DNA of 34,231 bases from Allocoleopsis sp036703385 (GCF_036703385.1 NZ_DATNPA010000038.1:1-34231), one strand, 5' to 3'; shown: positions 26,034-34,231, numbered from the stretch's first letter. Translations and numbers: made by a program. The notes: generated from the sequence alone by a model not told the origin.

Positions 26034-27725
26034 ATGATGCCGGATCAATTCCCCTGGCTAACCGCGATTATCCTGCTCCCACTCGTTGCTTCCCTCGCCA
26101 TCCCTGTGCTACCTGATAAAGAGGGCAAGCGCGTGCGATGGTATGCCCTGGGCGTAGGTATCGGGGACTTTGTATTGATGTGCTACGTCTTTTGGAAGCA
26201 TTACGATGCGAGCAGCGCCACTTTTCAACTCGTGGAAAAGTATGCATGGGTGCCCCAGTTAGGTCTGAACTGGGCAGTTTCGGTTGATGGTCTGTCCGTA
26301 CCGCTGGTGCTTCTGGCAGGACTAGTGACAACACTTTCGATTTTTGCCGCGTGGCAAGTCGATTATAAGCCTCGCCTCTTCTACTTCCTGATGCTGGTGC
26401 TTTATTCCGCACAGATAGGGGTGTTTGTGGCGCAAGACGTTATGCTGCTATTTATTATGTGGGAACTCGAATTGGTTCCCGTCTACTTGCTAGTCTCAAT
26501 TTGGGGCGGCAAAAAGCGTCGCTACGCCGCTACAAAATTCTTACTATATACCGCAGCAGCTTCTATATTTATTTTGGTGGCAGCGCTGGGCATGGCGTTC
26601 TATGGTGACAATATCACCTTCGATATGGTCGAACTCGCCATGAAGGATTACCCGCTGGCGCTAGAACTGCCTCTTTACGCGGGATTGCTGATTGCGTTTG
26701 GTGTCAAGCTGGCTGTTTTCCCCCTGCACACCTGGCTACCTGACGCCCACGGCGAGGCCTCTGCTCCTGTATCGATGATTCTGGCGGGTGTGCTGTTGAA
26801 GATGGGCGGATATGGATTGATTCGCCTGAATCTGGAGCTTCTACCCGATGCCCACGTTTACTTTGCACCGATTCTAGCAATTCTGGGCATTGTCAACATT
26901 AGCTACGGCGCGTTTGCCTCTTTTGGTCAGACCAACATGAAGCGTCGCCTCGCGTATTCGTCGGTTTCCCACATGGGGTTTGTCCTGTTGGGGATTGCAT
27001 CCTTCACCGATGTAGGAATCAGCGGCGCGTTGTTGCAGATGATTTCGCACGGTTTAATTGCAGCCGTGCTGTTCTTCCTGGCAGGCGTGACCTACGATCG
27101 CACTCATACCCTGATGATGGATGAGATGGGCGGGATTGGTCAGGTGATGCCGAAAGTATTTGCTCTGTTTACCGCAGGTGCAATGGCATCGCTGGCTCTC
27201 CCTGGTATGAGCGGCTTTGTTAGCGAACTTTCGGTTTTCGTTGGCGTGACAACCAGCGATATCTACAGCTCGACGTTCCGCACCGTCACAGTTTTCCTTG
27301 CCGCCGTGGGACTCATCCTCACGCCAATCTATCTGCTCTCGATGCTGCGGCAGGTTTTTTACAACTCTGGTGCTGCACCGACCTGTGACCTTGATGGAAG
27401 CTTGAAAAATCTGAACAATCAAGGAAATCAAGAAGCGGTTTGCTTCGGAACAAACTGCGTACTCCCTGCGGAGGCTCGCTATAACGATGCCAGTCCGCGT
27501 GAAGTGTTTATCGCGGCCTGCTTTCTGGCGCTGATTGTCGGCATCGGATTCTACCCCAAGTTAGCTACGAATGTGTATGACGTGAAGATGGTTGCGGTGA
27601 ACGCTCAGGTTCGCCAATCCCATTCCCAAATCGCGAAAGCAAATCTCTCAATCTATGGCAAGGGATTCTGGTTCCCTAGAGTCGCAGAGACTGAACTAGC
27701 CTCTGTTCCGGGAATTATCAAGTAA
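26034..27725 (+). CDS. ndhD: NAD(P)H-quinone oxidoreductase subunit 4 (NdhD)
   Basis: A protein of about 563 residues from the ATG at 26034 (a second ATG follows at once; a TTG at 26022 is unlikely). It opens MPDQFPWLTAIILLPL and has about 14 membrane helices. The proton-channel features are present: the Glu in FIMWELELVPVYLL, the Lys in GVKLAVFPLHTWLPDAHGEA, and Lys/His in later helices. It belongs to the membrane arm of the NDH-1 complex of the thylakoid (respiration and cyclic electron flow). The C-terminal loop with CFGTNCVLP and the tail DVKMVAVNAQVRQS look like the NdhD2 type rather than NdhD1, by memory only. No ndhF lies upstream. It ends with a strong terminator. Confidence 0.93.
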   Translation: MMPDQFPWLTAIILLPLVASLAIPVLPDKEGKRVRWYALGVGIGDFVLMCYVFWKHYDASSATFQLVEKYAWVPQLGLNWAVSVDGLSVPLVLLAGLVTTLSIFAAWQVDYKPRLFYFLMLVLYSAQIGVFVAQDVMLLFIMWELELVPVYLLVSIWGGKKRRYAATKFLLYTAAASIFILVAALGMAFYGDNITFDMVELAMKDYPLALELPLYAGLLIAFGVKLAVFPLHTWLPDAHGEASAPVSMILAGVLLKMGGYGLIRLNLELLPDAHVYFAPILAILGIVNISYGAFASFGQTNMKRRLAYSSVSHMGFVLLGIASFTDVGISGALLQMISHGLIAAVLFFLAGVTYDRTHTLMMDEMGGIGQVMPKVFALFTAGAMASLALPGMSGFVSELSVFVGVTTSDIYSSTFRTVTVFLAAVGLILTPIYLLSMLRQVFYNSGAAPTCDLDGSLKNLNNQGNQEAVCFGTNCVLPAEARYNDASPREVFIAACFLALIVGIGFYPKLATNVYDVKMVAVNAQVRQSHSQIAKANLSIYGKGFWFPRVAETELASVPGIIK

Positions 27726-27756
27726 GCTTATCGAACTCTACACTCTGTTGGAAATC

Positions 27757-27792
27757 AAGCGATCGCCTAAGAAAAGAGCGATCGCTTTTTTG
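27757..27792 (+). terminator. ndhD terminator built from two HIP1 octamers
   Basis: AAGCGATCGC (27757-27766) and GCGATCGCTT (27778-27787) form a perfect 10-bp stem with an 11-nt loop, followed by a T run to 27792. Each arm contains one GCGATCGC, so the HIP1 octamer itself supplies the stem. Confidence 0.85.
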
Positions 27793-28038
27793 TAGCTTCA
27801 CTAGAAGGACAGCCGAGATCATACGAGCAGCTTTAAACCCATTAATTTCGGTAAAGCTTAAATACTCTACACATTCCAGAGATTGCAGAGTCAGGTACCT
27901 TTATAAGTAATACCGTTTTCCCAAGCATGTGCAACAGCTTTCATCTTGCTCCCCCTTAAAAAGGGGAAGGGATCTGAATATGTAGCAAGCTGAAGGGAAA
28001 TAGTACAACCCCTTGCACTACCTGATTCCAGCTTGGCA
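27793..28038. other. Spacer between the ndhD terminator and the unknown gene
   Basis: About 245 bp without a gene. AGAGATTGCAGAGTCAGG and a purine-rich AAAAAGGGGAAGGG stretch (about 27957-27970) are visible. No ribosome site sits well before 28039. Confidence 0.35.
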
Positions 28039-28821
28039 ATGCATCCTCCCCTTTCCACACAGCCTCAGCCGGAGCCCGAAAACAAATATCCAGATTGCCT
28101 ATACATGGAGTTGGAAGGAATTCCAGTTCAGCCAGATAGCCATGAACATCTAGCGCTTTGGACAACATCAACCCCAAGACAACAGATCGATCTGCATTTG
28201 ACAATCCACTTTAACGAGCAATGGGAATCACTGGATAAGGGCCGTGTTAAGTTTGGTCTCAAAGGTGGAGAACTGAGACTCAAACTGGAAAGCAGTGAAA
28301 TTCCCCATGAATCCCGCGAATTAGTGGGCTCCCTGGAACTGCACACGGCAAAAAAAAAGCAAGACCCCAAAAGGAGTCAAGCGCCAAAGGGTATACCGCG
28401 TCGTGCATCAGCGATCGCCTTATCGTTAAATGGTAATAAACCTCCAGCTCAGGTAACGGCTGGTACAAAGCAAAGATCAGCTCAAACTGAGCTAACTCCC
28501 GTCACAGTCTGTCATGTAACGCAAAAAGTGACAGAGGAGAATCCCGTCTGGATCTTTGAAGAAGAAATGGGTGAACCCGTCTTAAAAGGCGGCCTCAATC
28601 AGGTAAAGCTTGGCACCTTAAATATACTCACATTACCCTGTCGAGTGGAAGCAACGTTTGAAGTTTCCAAGCGAGATGTGTGTCTAACGGATGCTGAAGG
28701 ATTATGGCCGCCAGACATTAGTCGCAATAAAAGGGCAGTGTTAGACAGACTGATTATCCAGCGCTTGCTGGAACCCAAATTAAAGCCCTATCTCAGTCGA
28801 TCGGAGTTGCATTATGACTGA
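28039..28821 (+). CDS. Unrecognised protein coupled to the pentapeptide-repeat gene
   Basis: A protein of about 260 residues; ATG at 28039 is preferred over TTG at 28033. No signal peptide or membrane segment. The N-terminal half is rich in beta-type alternation (IDLHLTIHF, GELRLKLESSEIP, ELVGSLELHT). A basic, Pro/Lys/Ser-rich linker (about 105-150) follows. The C-terminal half holds the conserved-looking segments ENPVWIFEEEMGEPVLKG, CRVEATFEVSKRDVCLTD and AEGLWPPDISRNKR. It looks like two beta-rich domains joined by a flexible linker. I do not recognise a named family; it may be a cyanobacterial conserved hypothetical protein. It overlaps the next gene by 8 bp, so the two products are probably made together. 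Confidence 0.7.
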   Translation: MHPPLSTQPQPEPENKYPDCLYMELEGIPVQPDSHEHLALWTTSTPRQQIDLHLTIHFNEQWESLDKGRVKFGLKGGELRLKLESSEIPHESRELVGSLELHTAKKKQDPKRSQAPKGIPRRASAIALSLNGNKPPAQVTAGTKQRSAQTELTPVTVCHVTQKVTEENPVWIFEEEMGEPVLKGGLNQVKLGTLNILTLPCRVEATFEVSKRDVCLTDAEGLWPPDISRNKRAVLDRLIIQRLLEPKLKPYLSRSELHYD

Positions 28822-29887
28822 TGACAAATCCCAATTGGATTTACACAGCCTGATCCAGCACATCATAGAAACAGAAACAGACAATCTTGAGCAACTGGCG
28901 GCGATTGCGGGTCTAAACCTTGCTGAAGATTTTGCTGAAGCTGACCTGAGCAATACGGATTTATGTGAAGCCAATCTGATTGATGCTGATTTGAGAGGTT
29001 CCAACCTGAGGGGGGCAAATCTCAGAGCTGCCAATCTCAGAGGAACCGATCTCAGGGGGGCTGACCTCAGGGGCGCTCATCTCGAAAGTGCCTCTCTTAG
29101 AGGAGCTAATCTCAGGGGAGCCAACCTTAGGGGGGCTGACCTCAAAAGTACCGAGCTCAACAGTGCTAACCTGAGCGATACCAACCTCAGCGAGGCTCAA
29201 CTCTGTTGTGCTGATCTGAGCCGTAGTGACATTAGGGGTGCTGATATCAGGGATGCTAACCTTCAGGGCGCGATCTTGAGCGATGCCAAACTCCGGGGAG
29301 CCAACATGGGTCGTGTCAACCTGAGCAATGCCAACCTGAAAGGGGCTTGTCTGATTCGTGCCTACCTTGGCGGTGCCGATCTCCGAGGTGCCGATATCGA
29401 TGGTGCTGACCTGAGAGAAGCCGACCTGAGCGAGGCCAAACTGAGCAGTGCTACACTGAGGGGAGCTAACCTTAAGGCTGCTAATTTGAGTCTTGCCGAC
29501 TTGAGTGGTGTCAACCTCATCCGTGCCACCCTAAGTAGTGCCGACCTAATGCGTGCCAACCTAAGGGATGCTGACTTAATCCGCACAAACCTGAGCGGTG
29601 CCGATCTTAGGGGAGCCGACCTAAGTCTTGCTGACTTAAGCCTTGCCAACCTCTGCCTTGCTAACTTGGGCAGCGCCAACTTGATTCGTGCCAACCTCAG
29701 CATTGCTGAATTGAGTGGTGCTAACCTCAGCGATGCCAACCTCAGTGAGGCCGATTTAAGGGGAGCCAATGTCGAGAATGCTCAGTTTGCAAGGAATTTG
29801 GGAATTTCTGCTCAAACAAAACATGTCTTACTCAGGCGTGGGGCAATCTTTGAGGATTCAACGAGCGTTAGCGCAGCATACCGTTAG
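28814..29887 (+). CDS. Pentapeptide-repeat protein
   Basis: A protein of 357 residues. A short helical N-terminus (about 1-35) precedes a near-continuous run of A(D/N)LXX pentapeptides from about residue 38 to 325, nearly 60 units, then a short tail. Such runs fold as a right-handed quadrilateral beta helix. Function is not predictable from the repeats; cyanobacteria have many, and some in other bacteria mimic DNA and protect gyrase. The start overlaps the preceding gene, with GGAG 7 bp upstream inside it. The 15-bp codon repeat also opens long antisense reading frames, which are artefacts. Confidence 0.93.
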   Translation: MTDDKSQLDLHSLIQHIIETETDNLEQLAAIAGLNLAEDFAEADLSNTDLCEANLIDADLRGSNLRGANLRAANLRGTDLRGADLRGAHLESASLRGANLRGANLRGADLKSTELNSANLSDTNLSEAQLCCADLSRSDIRGADIRDANLQGAILSDAKLRGANMGRVNLSNANLKGACLIRAYLGGADLRGADIDGADLREADLSEAKLSSATLRGANLKAANLSLADLSGVNLIRATLSSADLMRANLRDADLIRTNLSGADLRGADLSLADLSLANLCLANLGSANLIRANLSIAELSGANLSDANLSEADLRGANVENAQFARNLGISAQTKHVLLRRGAIFEDSTSVSAAYR

Positions 29888-30224
29888 GCTTATCGCTCAG
29901 AGGTTCTAGCGCCTCACTAAGGTCTCGTGCAAAAATACGAAGATACGGGAACACCGTGATATCGGACTGAGTCTCAAACTCTGAGGTTGAGCATCTCTCC
30001 ATTTCGGTTAGGTATCAGTCGGCAAAAACAACAGATAACAGTAACTGACCGAAGACAGTGCATCTTCCACCAGACTGAATATTAGACTTGAGTAGCCGAT
30101 AAAAAACGCAGCAAGCAAGAATTAAGAGCTGTTGCCCTGAAGTTGGGACGAAAGATTCAGGCTCTCAGTCTATCTGGAACTTAGGTAGATAGGAAATTTA
30201 AAAGTCAAAGCCTAAAGGTGGCTG
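29888..30224. other. Gene-free spacer before the small lipoprotein gene
   Basis: About 337 bp. A loose inverted repeat, TTCGGT near 30003 with ACCGAA near 30048, is the only structure seen. No convincing reading frame on either strand. Confidence 0.4.
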
Positions 30225-30491
30225 ATGTTTGAAGCAAACAGGAAATTTAGAAAACCAATTTGGGTTAATTTCTTAGTTCTGGCATTGCTGCTAGTAACTA
30301 GCGGATTCACACTCTCTGGTTGTCAAAAACGTCTTCCAGCAAGTAAATCCACTGAGAAGGCCAAAAAAAATCAGCCTGTCAAGGTTGAGCAACACAAATC
30401 CAGTAAACAACTCAAAAAAAAGCAGTCGGCTAAGTCTACTCAAAAAAGAGACAAGGATGATGACACCGAGGAGGATGATGATCCAGAATAA
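30225..30491 (+). CDS. Small lipoprotein with Lys-rich and acidic tail
   Basis: A protein of 88 residues. A basic N-terminus and hydrophobic core (about 13-30) lead to the lipobox LSGC, with lipidated Cys at about residue 33. The mature part is short and of low complexity: Lys/Ser/Gln-rich (about 34-75), then a run of Asp/Glu (DDDTEEDDDPE) at the end. AAGGTGG precedes the ATG. The strong charge split suggests binding to an anionic surface or to a metal, but nothing more can be said. It lies 39 bp before pepP on the same strand. Confidence 0.75.
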   Translation: MFEANRKFRKPIWVNFLVLALLLVTSGFTLSGCQKRLPASKSTEKAKKNQPVKVEQHKSSKQLKKKQSAKSTQKRDKDDDTEEDDDPE

Positions 30492-30530
30492 TCGTTACTG
30501 ATTCTAGGTGTTCGTGCTACCCTCCTGATC

Positions 30531-31913
30531 ATGGAGATTCTAACGGATAACGGTACACTAGCAACAACTCTACGAGAGCGCCGTCAACGCCTCGCGAAAG
30601 TGATTGATTTCCCGGTCATTCTTTGGTCAGGACAAAGAAGTCCTCGCAACTTTTCGGCTAATCTTTACCCGTTTCGGGCTAGTAGTCACTTCCTGTACTT
30701 TGCAGGTTTGTCGCTAGAGAATGCAGCAATTTTCCTGCATGGTGGAAAGCTAGAACTGTTTGTGGACGAGGCACCTCCTAGCAGTGCTCTTTGGCATGGG
30801 GAGATGCCAAAGCGGGAGGCAATCGCTCAGGCGATCGGGGCTGATGCGGCCTTTCCATTGTCAGAACTGCCATCAAAGTCAACGGGTGCAGCAACCATTG
30901 CCGTCCAAAATGCCACTATTTATCGCCAACAAACTCAAATTCTAAATCGATCCGTGGCACCCGCAGATGCGGCTGAAGGAATTGATAGGGAGTTAGCCAA
31001 AGCGATCGCTTCTTTGCGATTGTCTCACGATACAGGCGCTCTCTCGGAATTACGGAAAGCCGCCGCCGTCACCGTAGAAGCTCATAAAGCGGGAATGAGG
31101 GCAACCCTGACAGCCAAGATTGAAGCTGGGGTACGGGGCGCGATGGAACATGTAATTATTGCCCACAATATGACTGATGCCTATGGTGGCATTGTTACTG
31201 TTCATGGTGAAGTACTACACAACGAGCAATATCACCACCCTCTGCAACCGGGAGATTTACTTCTGGCTGATGTGGGGGCTGAAACATCGATGGGGTGGGC
31301 GTCAGACGTAACCCGCACTTGGCCTGTCACGGGTAAGTTTTCCCCCACCCAGCGCGACCTCTACCAGATCGTCTTGGCAGCGCATGATGCCTGTATCGAC
31401 AAAATCCGCCCTGGAATCGAATATTTGGATATTCATCTTTTGGCAGCATCAGTAATTGCCCAAGGCTTGGTGGATTTAGACATTCTGCGGGGACAGGCGT
31501 CAGATTTAGTCGAAATGGATGCCCATGCCCTCTTCTTTCCTCACGGTGTGGGTCATTTGTTGGGCTTGGATGTCCACGATATGGAAGATTTGGGGGATTT
31601 GGCGGGTTATGAAGAAGGAAGAAGCAGGAGTTCGCGCTTCGGCTTAGGCTACCTGCGGCTCAATCGACCTTTGAAACCGGGAATGCTGGTCACGATTGAA
31701 CCGGGGTTCTATCAAGTCCCGGCAATTTTGCATGACCCAGAAATGCACTCGAAATATCAGGAGGTTGTCAATTGGGAGCGTCTTGCCCAGTTTAGCGATG
31801 TTCGGGGCATTCGTATTGAAGATGACGTTTTGGTCACCCAGGAGGGCAGCGAAGTGTTAACAGCCAAGTTGCCAACTGATGTGGATGCGATCGAGCAATT
31901 GATTCAATGTTAA
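30531..31913 (+). CDS. pepP: Xaa-Pro aminopeptidase (aminopeptidase P, M24B)
   Basis: A protein of 460 residues, with an N-terminal AMP_N domain (about 1-150; FPVILWSGQ, YPFRASSHFLYFAG) and a C-terminal M24 pita-bread domain. Metal ligands are Asp247 (LLADVGAE), the Asp of ASDVTRTWP, the His of HGVGHLLGLDVHD, the Glu of TIEPGFY and the Glu of IRIEDDVLVT. The first two Asp are 12 residues apart, one more than in map of this window. It cleaves N-terminal residues that precede proline. Start ATG directly after the small lipoprotein gene; possibly one transcript. Confidence 0.93.
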   Translation: MEILTDNGTLATTLRERRQRLAKVIDFPVILWSGQRSPRNFSANLYPFRASSHFLYFAGLSLENAAIFLHGGKLELFVDEAPPSSALWHGEMPKREAIAQAIGADAAFPLSELPSKSTGAATIAVQNATIYRQQTQILNRSVAPADAAEGIDRELAKAIASLRLSHDTGALSELRKAAAVTVEAHKAGMRATLTAKIEAGVRGAMEHVIIAHNMTDAYGGIVTVHGEVLHNEQYHHPLQPGDLLLADVGAETSMGWASDVTRTWPVTGKFSPTQRDLYQIVLAAHDACIDKIRPGIEYLDIHLLAASVIAQGLVDLDILRGQASDLVEMDAHALFFPHGVGHLLGLDVHDMEDLGDLAGYEEGRSRSSRFGLGYLRLNRPLKPGMLVTIEPGFYQVPAILHDPEMHSKYQEVVNWERLAQFSDVRGIRIEDDVLVTQEGSEVLTAKLPTDVDAIEQLIQC

Positions 31914-31936
31914 ATGAATCAAGAAGTATAAATTTT

Positions 31937-31964
31937 TTCAACCTTCAACCTTCAACCTTCAACC
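31937..31964. repeat. Heptamer tandem repeat (TTCAACC)4
   Basis: Four perfect copies of TTCAACC lie in the convergent gap between pepP and the Uma2 gene. This is a typical cyanobacterial short tandemly repeated sequence, prone to copy-number change. Confidence 0.9.
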
Positions 31965-31968
31965 TTGC

Positions 31969-32607
31969 CTATGGTTGTCGAATCTGACTTTTGACCCAGC
32001 GTCGAAAGGAGCTCACTAGCTCTAAATAGTCCACGACTCCAGCTTGAAGCAGAAAATGATCAACTTTGTCGATGTACAAAGTCGGAAAAGCAAGACTGTG
32101 GTTGCTTGGAATATACCGCTTGTTTTGCAGCTGATGGATAGTAAGGAATATGCCATCGTAGCACCATATTTCTGGTACACCTATATTGGCTAAGACTTCT
32201 AATCGACTTGTGGCACTACTGGTGATATCTATCTCAATTGCCAAATCTGGCGGCGGGTCTTGAGTCAGGTCAATCTTCTTTTTGCCTTTAACAGCGCTTT
32301 GGTTCTGGATGTAAAAACATTCATCAGGTTCTAGGCCACAGCCAAGGTCTTGACAGTGAAACGTTGTGGAACCAAGGGGATAGATACTAATTCTCAGTTC
32401 TTCAGCGATGGTTTCGACAAAGCGACTCGCTAACTTTTTGTAAATCTCATGCTCTGGTGAGGGAGCCATGATTTCGAGGATGCCACGATTGTAAGTAAGG
32501 CGCAATCGACGCTCGTGCAGTTCCCCCAGCAAGATGTGATAGGTCTGCCAACTAATACCGGATAGCTGGATGCATTGTTCTGGTTGCCTGAGCGTGTTGC
32601 GGGTCAT
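31969..32607 (-). CDS. Uma2 family (DUF820) endonuclease-like protein
   Basis: A protein of 212 residues with the Uma2 hallmarks: LTYNRGILEIMAPSPEHE near the start, EPDECFYI in the middle, and the PD-(D/E)XK-like core PPDLAIEIDITSSATSRLE. The fold belongs to the restriction-endonuclease superfamily. Cyanobacteria carry many copies, with no established role, and they often move between genomes. The active-site Asp/Glu residues appear intact. It stands alone, convergent with pepP. Confidence 0.9.
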   Translation of the reverse strand: MTRNTLRQPEQCIQLSGISWQTYHILLGELHERRLRLTYNRGILEIMAPSPEHEIYKKLASRFVETIAEELRISIYPLGSTTFHCQDLGCGLEPDECFYIQNQSAVKGKKKIDLTQDPPPDLAIEIDITSSATSRLEVLANIGVPEIWCYDGIFLTIHQLQNKRYIPSNHSLAFPTLYIDKVDHFLLQAGVVDYLELVSSFRRWVKSQIRQP

Positions 32608-32857
32608 AACCCTATTGTCTGCTATCTGGGATCAGGTCGTTATGTGGGTTTACATCCTCAATATCAAGCACAAGCAACAGAACATCGCCTCATGCTTCTA
32701 GAATGGCGAAAAGCTGGCTCAAATTTACTCCATTGAGAGTGAGATTAATCTTTGGCGGCTGTGCGATCGCGTCTCCCTGCGCTAACGCTACACTTCGTAA
32801 ACGAGCGATCGCCACAGACGCAAGATATATAGCTGACTTCCAGGAATCCGATTAGAT
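32608..32857. other. Spacer with HIP1-flanked palindromic stretch
   Basis: About 250 bp without a gene. Two GCGATCGC octamers (about 32763 and 32804) flank GTCTCCCTGCGCTAACGCT and ACTTCGTAAACGA, which look like pieces of the small GC-rich dispersed repeats found elsewhere in the window. Confidence 0.4.
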
Positions 32858-32914
32858 TAATAGATGCCTTAGAACTGCAATCAAAAATCAGTTTTAAGGC
32901 ATCTGTCTATTAAT
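32858..32914 (-). terminator. Hairpin at the end of the FHA gene
   Basis: TAGATGCCTTAGAACT (32861-32876) pairs with AGTTTTAAGGCATCT (32890-32904), with one mismatch and further AT pairs outside. It begins at the FHA stop codon. A good T run is lacking on the minus strand, so it may protect the mRNA end rather than be a classic terminator. Confidence 0.55.
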
Positions 32915-33332
32915 CCTCAAACTCGTCTATCATCCCAGGGCTAATCAGGGTAATGTCAAACTCATCGAGTGGCCCAGTTGGATTGGTATTTTGTCTGAGC
33001 AGGTAATATTTTGCACTGACCTGCGGGCCAAATACGATCTCGTCCTCATTCTCAAGATCGTGGGCTTGAAGCTTGCGACCATTAATCAAAAGTCCGTTCG
33101 CGCTGGGCTTGCCTTTGAGATTACCATCAACAATCTGGTAGTACTGACCGCCATCCTCACGCTGTCGGCGTACTAACGTTGCGTGATGGCGAGAGACAAA
33201 CTGAGAGAATAGGCGGATATCAGAGCTTGGATCTCTGCCTATAGAATACACGGCCTCTTCTAAGGGAAATTCTCGACGTCCCTTTTCGTCTTCAATAATC
33301 AATAAATGGTTTTGATTTGATTGTGTAGCCAT
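32910..33332 (-). CDS. FHA-domain protein
   Basis: A protein of 140 residues made almost wholly of one forkhead-associated domain. The phosphothreonine-binding residues are in YSIGRDPSSDI, VSRHHATLVRR and ANGLLINGRKL. A short acidic tail ends the protein. FHA domains read Ser/Thr-phosphorylated partners, so it probably works with a Hanks-type kinase; none is in the window. A 9-bp inverted repeat lies 68 bp upstream of the start and may be an operator or leader hairpin. Confidence 0.92.
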   Translation of the reverse strand: MATQSNQNHLLIIEDEKGRREFPLEEAVYSIGRDPSSDIRLFSQFVSRHHATLVRRQREDGGQYYQIVDGNLKGKPSANGLLINGRKLQAHDLENEDEIVFGPQVSAKYYLLRQNTNPTGPLDEFDITLISPGMIDEFED

Positions 33333-33399
33333 CGAAGAATAATAAATAGTTGAAAAACGCCTACTTGGAGAATACTCAAAGATTACCCCTCATTACGTC

Positions 33400-33422
33400 A
33401 GTTGAAGTTTCTCACTTCAACT
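33400..33422. promoter_or_regulatory. Perfect 9-bp inverted repeat upstream of the FHA gene
   Basis: AGTTGAAGT (33400-33408) and ACTTCAACT (33414-33422) are exact complements around TTCTC. Position in the FHA promoter/leader region suggests an operator for a dimeric repressor or an RNA hairpin. There is no T run on either side that would make it a terminator. Confidence 0.5.
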
Positions 33423-33810
33423 AGAGTTCCCGTCTATTCCCTGTAAAGGCAGTTAGGGTAATCGTTCTCAGGCTCTGGTGGAGGTGTTGCGGGAAGAGGA
33501 TGTTGCATGGCTAGGATGGGAATCGGTGATTCAGAGATTGCTGTCGCTACAAAGCTAGGCTAGCATGAGGCTTCAAGCGGTTGCCTATATTTATTGGTAG
33601 TATGCCTCACACTGGCCTATCCCTTGATGTTTTACCCACTAGAGGCGGTGAAACATGGGCGCACTTGAGGATTAATTAACAGTAGTAGTTTTGTTAACAA
33701 TTGTTAATTCAATTTGACTCACGCGATCAGCAAACGCCAATTGTCTATTAGCTCCCAGCGATTCAGGCTATTTGAGATTTTGCCTTAGTAAACCCCAGAC
33801 GCTTTTCACC
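33423..33810. other. Gene-free spacer between the PAS protein and the FHA gene
   Basis: About 390 bp. TTAATTAACAG and a repeated GTTAACAATTGTTAA-type palindrome near 33695-33708 are visible; no reading frame is convincing. Confidence 0.4.
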
Positions 33811-34231
33811 TTACTCGTGTCTGTTCATCTCCCGACCGACATAGATAAAGTCTGGTATGTTTTTTATGTTGGTTTGAATGGCTGAGCAGGAAAATGCGAT
33901 CGCCACCCGTGTTCCATCTTTGGTTAAACCAACGACTTCTACCTTTCGTGACAAATTTTGCGCCATAAAATATTGTTGACTGGCTTCTAATAGTGAATCA
34001 TATTCATGTATAATTTTACAAATTTGCGTGCCAATAAGTTCTTCTTCACTATACCCAAATATTTTCTTGGTTGCTGTATTAGCAATTTTAATTATTCCTG
34101 ATTGGGTTGTTACTAATAATGCATCAGCAAGAGATTGAATAATTTTATTTAAGTACTCATTAGAAGAATCCCAAGCTTCTAATAAAAGAGTAACCTCATT
34201 AGATCTTTGGACTAATCTTTGCTCTAAAAGC
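33811..34231 (-). CDS. PAS-domain signalling protein, C-terminal end only
   Basis: Reading leftwards from the window edge, an open frame of about 139 codons ends at TAA (33811-33813). It begins within a coiled-coil-like stretch (LLEQRLVQRSNEVTLLLEAW) and then has one PAS domain: SLADALLVTTQSGIIKIAN, IFGYSEEELIGTQI and VVGLTKDGTRVAIAFSCS, closing near FIYVGREMN. It stops right after the PAS, so this protein carries its output or other sensor domains upstream, outside the window. Similar C-terminal PAS arrangements occur in cyanobacterial multi-domain sensors. Codon use is more AT-rich than in neighbouring genes. Confidence 0.8.
   Translation of the reverse strand, partial: LLEQRLVQRSNEVTLLLEAWDSSNEYLNKIIQSLADALLVTTQSGIIKIANTATKKIFGYSEEELIGTQICKIIHEYDSLLEASQQYFMAQNLSRKVEVVGLTKDGTRVAIAFSCSAIQTNIKNIPDFIYVGREMNRHE

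Noticed and set aside
28961..29769. Long antisense reading frames across the pentapeptide gene
   Set aside because: They arise because the 15-bp codon repeat has no stops in other frames; composition is repetitive Leu/Arg/Ser/Ala.

Overview
The window looks like chromosome from a cyanobacterium, probably a large-genome filamentous one (Microcoleus or Coleofasciculus-like; the genus is a guess). Evidence: the octamer GCGATCGC (HIP1) is scattered through genes and spacers, short heptamer repeats occur in spacers, and the families are typically cyanobacterial: NdhD, a short single-RRM RNA-binding protein, the pdhB-secD-secF order, DUF928, a CHAT-TPR protein, Uma2 and a pentapeptide protein. No tRNA, rRNA or CRISPR array was seen.

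Layout. 1-7.5 kb: end of a tandem GHKL (anti-sigma-like) protein, a secreted DUF928 protein, and a minus-strand pair encoding a two-partner-secretion exoprotein and a CHAT-TPR protease-like protein; this is an envelope/secretion module. 7.8-11.6 kb: an ArsB-type efflux pump starting at TTG and a PAS-PAS histidine kinase. 11.8-16.2 kb (minus): a small membrane protein, secF, secD and pdhB. 16.4-17.0 kb: a 5'-truncated tnpB relic with its right-end hairpin, wedged between pdhB and frmA (glutathione-dependent formaldehyde dehydrogenase). 18.4-22.0 kb (plus): map, an RNA-binding protein and an ABC-2 exporter pair. 22.3-24.2 kb (minus): a membrane-anchored GTPase.

24.2-25.9 kb is a small accessory patch: a frameshifted BrnT toxin tail, an intact BrnA antitoxin, a tiny phosphatase-like protein and an HD-type hydrolase. 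26.0-27.7 kb is ndhD, closed by a terminator built from two HIP1 sites. 28.0-29.9 kb holds an unrecognised protein translationally coupled to a long pentapeptide-repeat protein. 30.2-31.9 kb holds a small lipoprotein and aminopeptidase P. 32-34.2 kb (minus) holds a Uma2 protein, an FHA-domain protein and the C-terminal end of a PAS protein running off the window.

Most of the window is ordinary core genome. The more unusual parts are the DUF928/CHAT/exoprotein module with an exact 441-bp internal triplication, two MITE-like inverted-repeat elements, the tnpB relic with an apparent in-frame small-repeat insertion, the decayed BrnT/BrnA pair with its phosphatase/HD neighbours, and the unknown-protein/pentapeptide pair.
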